Positions 60,101 through 64,000 of a stretch of 64,000 nucleotides of DNA are shown piece after piece. The translations under genes and the position numbers were made by a program. This DNA comes from CAZIUL01 sp964542475 (GTDB taxonomy: Bacteria; Planctomycetota; B15-G4; CAYZWU01): assembly GCA_964542475.1 (NCBI GenBank), contig CAZIUL010000007.1, positions 72,067 to 136,066 of the forward strand, written 5' to 3'. Under the pieces are notes generated by a model that saw nothing but the letters and a program-made list of their open reading frames with translations, did no database searches and was not told where the DNA came from. Position 1 is the stretch's first letter; each line of letters starts with the position of its first letter.

Positions 60101-62048
60101 CCAGCCAGGCTGTTGCGGCAGCTTCCATGGCAGCGCCGGCTTTTTGATTCCAGTGTTCACTGCCGGGCGCGGTCCCTGCTTCAGCCGATGCTGTGGAGCA
60201 CGCTGCTATGAGGCGGCTCCCGTAGTAGTCCGCAAGATGGCCCAGCATCTTCATGGCGCCTCGGAGCTCTTTTACCTGGTTGCTCACAGGAGGAGGGATG
60301 GGCGGAGGCGCGACCGGATCGAGCCCCTCGCGGATGCCGCGCGAAAGCCCGGACAGCATGAGCGCGGTCTCCTGCGGCCGGATCCGCCCGTCCACACCGC
60401 CCGTGGCATCGATGGCCAGCGCTTCCTTCACGGACATGAACGCGTGCGAGTCGAACGGCTCACGCACGATAAAGTCGCCCATGCCCCCGCCCCATTCCAG
60501 CTCGGGCGCGTGAGAGCGATGGTCCGGCCCGAGCGAGTACGCGCAGAACGCCGTTGGGATCACAAGGCTCGCGCTCTTCCACGCATCGACTAGAGATGCG
60601 GCGGCAAGGGCATCGCAACCTAACATGTCCATCACGGCTCGGTCGAGCACATCGTCCGGGGTGTATGGATCGTACCCCAAACGGCCCCACAGCATGAGAT
60701 AGGCGGCATCGCGCTCCACGATCCAGTCGCAGTGCAGGTCAGCCAGGTCAGCCGTGTAGTAGCGCGGCGAAGCCGGGTAGTAGGCGTTGAGCGGCTCGAC
60801 CGTGAACCCCGCGGCCGTGCCGATCTTCATTGCGTTGATGGAGCGGCGCACCCAATCCGGGTTGTAAAAAGGGAAGATGCGGTGGGTGCCGTTGGCGCGC
60901 ACCTGCCAGACGACCTTGTACGGCTGATCCGGCCAGCGCCCGCCTCCCACGGCCGGGTTTCCATACCACATCTTCCTTGCCGGGGCATCGCCCGAGTCGC
61001 TCAAATAGTCCTCGAACGAGTAGCTGTACCACCCAGGCACGCGCCCGCCCGCGATCTGGTAAGGCGCTGCCCAGTGCTCGCCGTTGTACTTGATCTCCAC
61101 GGTGAAATCCGCGGCCCCGCGGGCCAGCGGCACCACCTTTGCCTTGCGCGTGACCCAGCTCCGCGTGTAGAGCGGGATCTCCCTGCCGCTTCGCTCAACA
61201 GCTTCGAGGTAGCAGTTGAAGAACTCGCCGCTTCTGCCGCTCTCGCCGATGCGGAACCCGATCATGTCAAGGCCCGGGCACTGAAGAATCATCTTCTCCA
61301 CCACCTCGCGGGTGTAGTCGTACGCGAGCTCTTCCGTGTTCTCGTACGGAGGGTTGGGGTTCTGCGGGATCTGGATCCTGGCCTCGTACGCCATCAAGCT
61401 CACGCGGATGCCGCGCGAGTGCGCCGCATCGATCACCCGGTTGAGCCTGTCAAGGTTCGCGGCCTTGATCTCGGGCGCCACCCCGATCTCCGGGTACTTG
61501 TCGCTCTGGATGAAGTAGGCGTAGAGGTTCGGCGCGTTTGTGACGGATACATCCCATGTACCGTGCAGATCGAGCCAGTTGAGGCGCGAGCGTGCCATCC
61601 TGTCGAGAAGCGCTTTCCAGTAGCCGTCGTTCTGGAACCACCACTTTTCAGGATCCGTGAGCGCGGCAGGGGCGTAGTCGGTGTTGTTCTTCTCATAATC
61701 CCAGGGCAGGGTGATAAACACGTTAAGGCCTCGGTCGCGCAGGAACGGCGATGCCTTGATATCCGGCCCGTGGAAAGCGGCCGCGCCCTGCTCCCGGATC
61801 CGCTCGGCAAGCTCCAGCGCGCCGTACAGGGCGCCGCTTTCGTCCGCTGCCTCGATGACGGTTTTGTCTTCGCTGAAACGGATAACAAACGACTCGGGCT
61901 CGCCTTTGCCTGTGACTGTTATGGATATGTCATCCCCGCGGGATTCAAGGCGTGCTCGAGAGAGCGCAGCTGCGATCTCCGCCCTTCCGAAGTCGGTCGG
62001 GGTGTCCGGGATGAACAGGGCAAGTACGATAAGTAACGAATAAAGCAT
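57111..62048 (-). CDS. 1645-residue exported fusion: glycosidase-like, ThuA-like and two alpha/beta-hydrolase domains
   Basis: Signal-like N-terminus (MLYSLLIVLALFIPDTPTDF). Residues about 30-560 match GH67/GH115-like alpha-glucuronidase architecture (ADESGALYGALELAERIREQ, RDRGLNVFITLPWDYEKN, NWLDLHGTWDVS, GIRVSLMAYEARI). Residues about 600-700 are helical. Residues about 800-1000 look like a ThuA or glutamine-amidotransferase-like flavodoxin fold. About 1066-1330 is an acetyl-xylan-esterase-like hydrolase with nucleophile Ser1239 (GASGGGH) and EHGYSKE near its end. About 1400-1640 is a second hydrolase whose nucleophile elbow reads GRGTCG (Thr1559/Cys1560), probably inactive. The set points to debranching of a glucuronylated, acetylated polysaccharide such as xylan. 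Start ATG 62048 with GGAGGAG upstream. Confidence 0.82.
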   Translation of the reverse strand: MLYSLLIVLALFIPDTPTDFGRAEIAAALSRARLESRGDDISITVTGKGEPESFVIRFSEDKTVIEAADESGALYGALELAERIREQGAAAFHGPDIKASPFLRDRGLNVFITLPWDYEKNNTDYAPAALTDPEKWWFQNDGYWKALLDRMARSRLNWLDLHGTWDVSVTNAPNLYAYFIQSDKYPEIGVAPEIKAANLDRLNRVIDAAHSRGIRVSLMAYEARIQIPQNPNPPYENTEELAYDYTREVVEKMILQCPGLDMIGFRIGESGRSGEFFNCYLEAVERSGREIPLYTRSWVTRKAKVVPLARGAADFTVEIKYNGEHWAAPYQIAGGRVPGWYSYSFEDYLSDSGDAPARKMWYGNPAVGGGRWPDQPYKVVWQVRANGTHRIFPFYNPDWVRRSINAMKIGTAAGFTVEPLNAYYPASPRYYTADLADLHCDWIVERDAAYLMLWGRLGYDPYTPDDVLDRAVMDMLGCDALAAASLVDAWKSASLVIPTAFCAYSLGPDHRSHAPELEWGGGMGDFIVREPFDSHAFMSVKEALAIDATGGVDGRIRPQETALMLSGLSRGIREGLDPVAPPPIPPPVSNQVKELRGAMKMLGHLADYYGSRLIAACSTASAEAGTAPGSEHWNQKAGAAMEAAATAWLGLCESGEATFYRPFTERLRMHTNTFHWRDQLAKVRAEAAKVAVGEGSQEEGISEEALPAGGPRRATVPASAHLSWRMDGDSVLCSIPALCLDKAWLLHKPLPSSTFFHKTAMTFKDARFVARFQRENHGHMIAADVACDNGAVRRIPCWEKSTPYTVIPARAGPTPPIYTSQEAMTYLDPDVLDPQKHGMLLLCSRAWDFHRRFELPIQRKLLQAVERGMTLLVLQQDYTSGRFPLTWLPRPPKLENRPVARFDPDGALGLDPIETDQIMWQPFVPAAGWEVFGNGGVAKQVLGKGEIWMVQARLMQNMHFPECAKALVHLLKLGGVEKPAVVVDAGTEGAHYATSVFIDMMNAHEIPFLTLGEVVAKEQGMDSFEPKPGRLWDDNVLEGNGPAIMKAFIEAKVKAKAARPFPGTSEAWDEERADLKKEMLRCFGLDPLPERCALNAKVTGVLERDGYRIEKIVFESRPGFPVTAHLYVPDGPSPGDGYPVIVNPHGHWASKKAQPEVQSRAIFQALRGYLALVVDSPGYSFEGDALIERRYAGTHFDPRLILGSTNAIGIYVWDLMRAVDYLETRPEADMSRVGITGASGGGHATLAAFSVEERLHCAVPVCYATSMECNPYNGCNCNHVPGMLQVGDRAHMLALRAPAPVLVIGADDDWEFPPEGTRLTGEKLKEVWALYGREKDAGWLVFEGEHGYSKEMREAMIGFFDAHLLGIGDGSPVEEPEFETEPADSEELLCIPAVPDGLTTMRDIAKANLSRAKPITFEEVVELNGGLPEREQLDIGVFDEKQPTDGSPMRRITFETEPGLIVPGVLVCPREVPAAVVVLVSENGKAAALDEFPVVDLVENGIACLLVDVRGFGELPGLDPTLMSYLGTADPFAMGWDAACAARAMHSVSSHVAVVGRGTCGAQIAMFAALMEPDAVSLVVGLGGIRGYGECFLDEVPTYSIQPRASHSAPLSHLRSLVKQPAVWTFMGEQEPNLVELFAKWAGGM

Positions 62049-62357
62049 CTCTCCTCCGTTTACGAAAAGCGGGATATGCCTCAGCCGGGTTTTGAACTTG
62101 TTTTGTACGGATTAATCGTTTTCCGGTTTTGGTTCCCGCTGAAAGTTCCACATCGCCTCACACCAGGAATTATACAAAAGTCCGCCTGCAATGCGAAGAA
62201 GATCAAGATGCGGCCAGATGTCCCGGCTGCAATTAATGATCAGCAATCCCGCTTTTTGGTGGAGCCGTGTGGTAGAAACATCTACCCTAACTCAACCAAT
62301 GGACCGGAAAAACAGAGCAGGACGGACAGGTAATCAACTATCTTTGGCAGGTACGAT
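62049..62357. other. Divergent intergenic region
   Basis: 309 bp between the divergent glycosidase fusion and the nuclease gene. It should contain both promoters. I see no gene, repeat or recognisable regulatory site. Confidence 0.6.
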
Positions 62358-63935
62358 ATGGAATTAACCTTCTTGGGTGCTGTGCGTGAAGTTACAGGGT
62401 CAATGCATCTGCTGGCCGCGAAAAGGGACCGAATACTGCTGGACTGCGGGCTCTACCAGGGCCGCAGGAAGGAAAGTAAAACAAAAAACCGCACCTTTGC
62501 CGTGGATCCGGCGAGCATCACCAACGTCGTCCTCTCCCACGCGCATATCGATCATTCGGGCCGCATCCCCCTGCTCGCCAGTGACAAGTTCAATGGAAGG
62601 ATCATCTGCACCCGGGCCACCCGGGACGCCTGCGAATACCTTCTGCTGGACAGCGCGCATATTCAGGAGTCGGATGCGCTCTACCTGAACTACAAGTCCC
62701 TGCGCTCCTTTCTACATCAGGTGAAGAACGGGGGGACCAAGAAGAAGCTCACCAACCGGCGGGTCCGTGAGATCAAGAAGCTCTTGAAAAAAGGAAAGCA
62801 CGAGCTGAAGAGGGAAACCATCCGGGAGATGATGAAGAAGAACAACCTGAGGGAGGTGGAGCCGCTTTATACAATCCGAGATGCGGAGAATGCACTGGGC
62901 TGCTTTGACGGTTTTCCGTACAACGAGACCGTCACCATCGGCCGCAGCGCGGAGGCCACCTTTTACGATGCGGGCCACATCCTGGGCTCGGCTTTCTCCG
63001 TCATCACTGTGAAGGAGAAGGATCAGGTGCGCAAGATCCTCTACACCGGGGATATGGGCAGGTTCAAGAAACCGATCATCCACGACCCCACGCTGGAGTT
63101 CGCAGAGAAGGACCGCGACATCGACCTTCTGGTCATGGAGAGCACATATGGCAACAGGTTTCACGATCCGGTGAAGGATCTCAAGGGCGGGCTGCAGAAG
63201 GTGCTGTGCGAGACCCGGGAGAGGGGTGGCTCGGTGATCATCCCGTCCTTCGCATTCGGCAGAACCCAGGAGCTTCTCCTTCTGCTGCACGAGCTCTACC
63301 TGGAAAAGGCGGTGAAAAGGGTGCCTGTCTATGTGGACAGCCCGCTTGCTTCCAGGCTCACCAAGGTCTTTGGCGAGCATCCCGAGATCTACGACGAGGA
63401 GACCCACAAGGTTTTTCTGGAGCAAGGGAAGAACCCCTTCTTCTTCGACCAGATACGGTTCGTGGGCAGCGTCGAGGAGTCGATGGCCTTGATGAAGATG
63501 AAAAAACCGCACATCGTGATCTCCGCCTCTGGCATGTGCGAAGCGGGCCGGGTGCTCCACCACCTGCGTTACAAGGTCCACAACCCCAACAACACAATCC
63601 TCATCGTGGGTTTCATGGCGCAGCACACCTTGGGCCGCCGCATGCAGGAGATGGGGCTGGCGTATGAGAAGGGAGGGAGAAAGGGAGAGCCTCCCATGAT
63701 CCGCTTCCTGAACAAGGAGTACCCCCTGGCAGCCCGCGTGAAGGAGCTTGGCGGTTTCAGCGCCCACGCGGACCGGGACGAGCTCTACCGCCTTGTGAGC
63801 GAATCGAACCTGAGGATCAAGAAGATCGCGCTGGTGCACGGCGAGGAGAGCCAGTCCCTGGCGTTTGCGGATTTTCTGAAAAAGAAGGCGTGCCCCGTGG
63901 TGGTGCCCAAACCGGGGGAGACACTGGCGGTTTAG
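62358..63935 (+). CDS. Beta-CASP metallo-beta-lactamase RNase (RNA-processing exonuclease family)
   Basis: A 525-residue cytosolic nuclease of the CPSF-73-like MBL/beta-CASP group. Zinc motifs are complete: motif 2 SHAHIDHSGRIP, DAGHILGSA (motif 3), and LLVMESTYGNR (motif 4 Asp/Glu region). The beta-CASP parts are VIIPSFAFGRTQELLLLL (motif A region), HIVISASGMCEAGRVLHHL (motif B/C) and GFSAHADRDEL. Such enzymes cut or trim RNA 3' or 5' ends. An internal charged insert near residues 120-160 (KKKLTNRRVREIKKLLKKGK) is common in bacterial members. Start ATG 62358. The window ends 65 bp after the stop. Confidence 0.94.
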   Translation: MELTFLGAVREVTGSMHLLAAKRDRILLDCGLYQGRRKESKTKNRTFAVDPASITNVVLSHAHIDHSGRIPLLASDKFNGRIICTRATRDACEYLLLDSAHIQESDALYLNYKSLRSFLHQVKNGGTKKKLTNRRVREIKKLLKKGKHELKRETIREMMKKNNLREVEPLYTIRDAENALGCFDGFPYNETVTIGRSAEATFYDAGHILGSAFSVITVKEKDQVRKILYTGDMGRFKKPIIHDPTLEFAEKDRDIDLLVMESTYGNRFHDPVKDLKGGLQKVLCETRERGGSVIIPSFAFGRTQELLLLLHELYLEKAVKRVPVYVDSPLASRLTKVFGEHPEIYDEETHKVFLEQGKNPFFFDQIRFVGSVEESMALMKMKKPHIVISASGMCEAGRVLHHLRYKVHNPNNTILIVGFMAQHTLGRRMQEMGLAYEKGGRKGEPPMIRFLNKEYPLAARVKELGGFSAHADRDELYRLVSESNLRIKKIALVHGEESQSLAFADFLKKKACPVVVPKPGETLAV

Positions 63936-64000
63936 AATGAAGGAGAAATCACTGCTGTCCAAGAACGACATGAAATAGCCGATCAGGTCTCGTAAACCAG

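Noticed and set aside
1..64000. Global reassignment of TGA to an amino acid
   Set aside because: Many genes end at TGA followed directly by noncoding sequence, an RBS of the next gene or a terminator (argS, pepD, DDAH, zinc ribbon, and the distal stop of 32258-33622).
1..64000. tRNA, rRNA or riboswitch genes
   Set aside because: I looked for T-loop (GGTTCRA) and other signatures and saw none that folded; a covariance search would be needed for certainty.

Overview
This 64 kb window is ordinary chromosome from an uncultivated Gram-negative bacterium, probably a metagenome-assembled contig: it has a run of 100 Ns, no plasmid or phage backbone, and no tRNA or rRNA that I could see. The gene mix (Tat-exported DUF362 and Gfo/Idh/MocA proteins, sulfatase-fold enzymes, GH29 fucosidases, FG-GAP and beta-helix surface proteins, pseudopilin-like C-terminal signatures, and a membrane-anchored Ser/Thr kinase) resembles PVC, Hydrogenedentota or Sumerlaeota-type lineages. 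I cannot fix the phylum from the sequence.

Layout. 1-6.5 kb: end of ftcD, argS, a CBS protein and an S9 prolyl oligopeptidase lipoprotein. 6.5-15 kb: an FG-GAP secreted protein, two polytopic membrane proteins (one TPR-type), a MEMO-AMMECR1 fusion and a class V aminotransferase. 15-19.6 kb: a minus-strand operon of two DUF362 proteins, a Gfo/Idh/MocA oxidoreductase and a DDAH-like hydrolase. 19.7-25.8 kb: a beta-helix protein, two coupled sulfatase-fold lipoproteins and an SGNH hydrolase. 26-32 kb: a LolA-like protein, a DUF4921 GalT-like protein, a divergent DEAD-box protein and PepD. 32-42 kb: a secreted Cys-containing protein, a YfhO-like membrane protein, a zinc ribbon and two DUF3352-like paralogues. 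42-50 kb: two GH29 fucosidases, a cassette-like array (repeat lipoprotein, winged-helix/nucleotidyltransferase pair, HEAT fragment) and a PHP-type protein. 50-57 kb: ECF sigma factor with a membrane partner, an HNH protein, a frameshifted Ser/Thr kinase, a HEPN-MNT toxin-antitoxin pair and an ORF6N remnant. 57-64 kb: a 1645-residue glycosidase-esterase fusion and a beta-CASP metallo-beta-lactamase nuclease.

Most striking observation. Three unrelated exported proteins (6778-8121, 19721-21280, 32258-33622) are each interrupted by exactly one in-frame TGA, with the same reading frame continuing into clearly coding sequence. In two of them an internal repeat has Cys at or near the equivalent place, and in the third the TGA forms an x-G-G-T-C motif. 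Each TGA is followed after 12-13 nt by a roughly 7-bp hairpin with a 3-5 nt loop, the geometry expected of a bacterial SECIS element. TGA is used as a normal stop elsewhere, so this looks like context-dependent selenocysteine insertion in secreted proteins.

Other accessory signals: a family of 88-89 bp tandem repeats built on a double-hairpin TGGAGGG...CCCTCCA element (clusters at about 6.5, 25.9, 31.9 kb, singles at 4.2 and 37.1 kb), attC-like hairpins at 45.3, 46.5 and 47.5 kb, and a 33-bp direct repeat flanking the HEPN-MNT pair.
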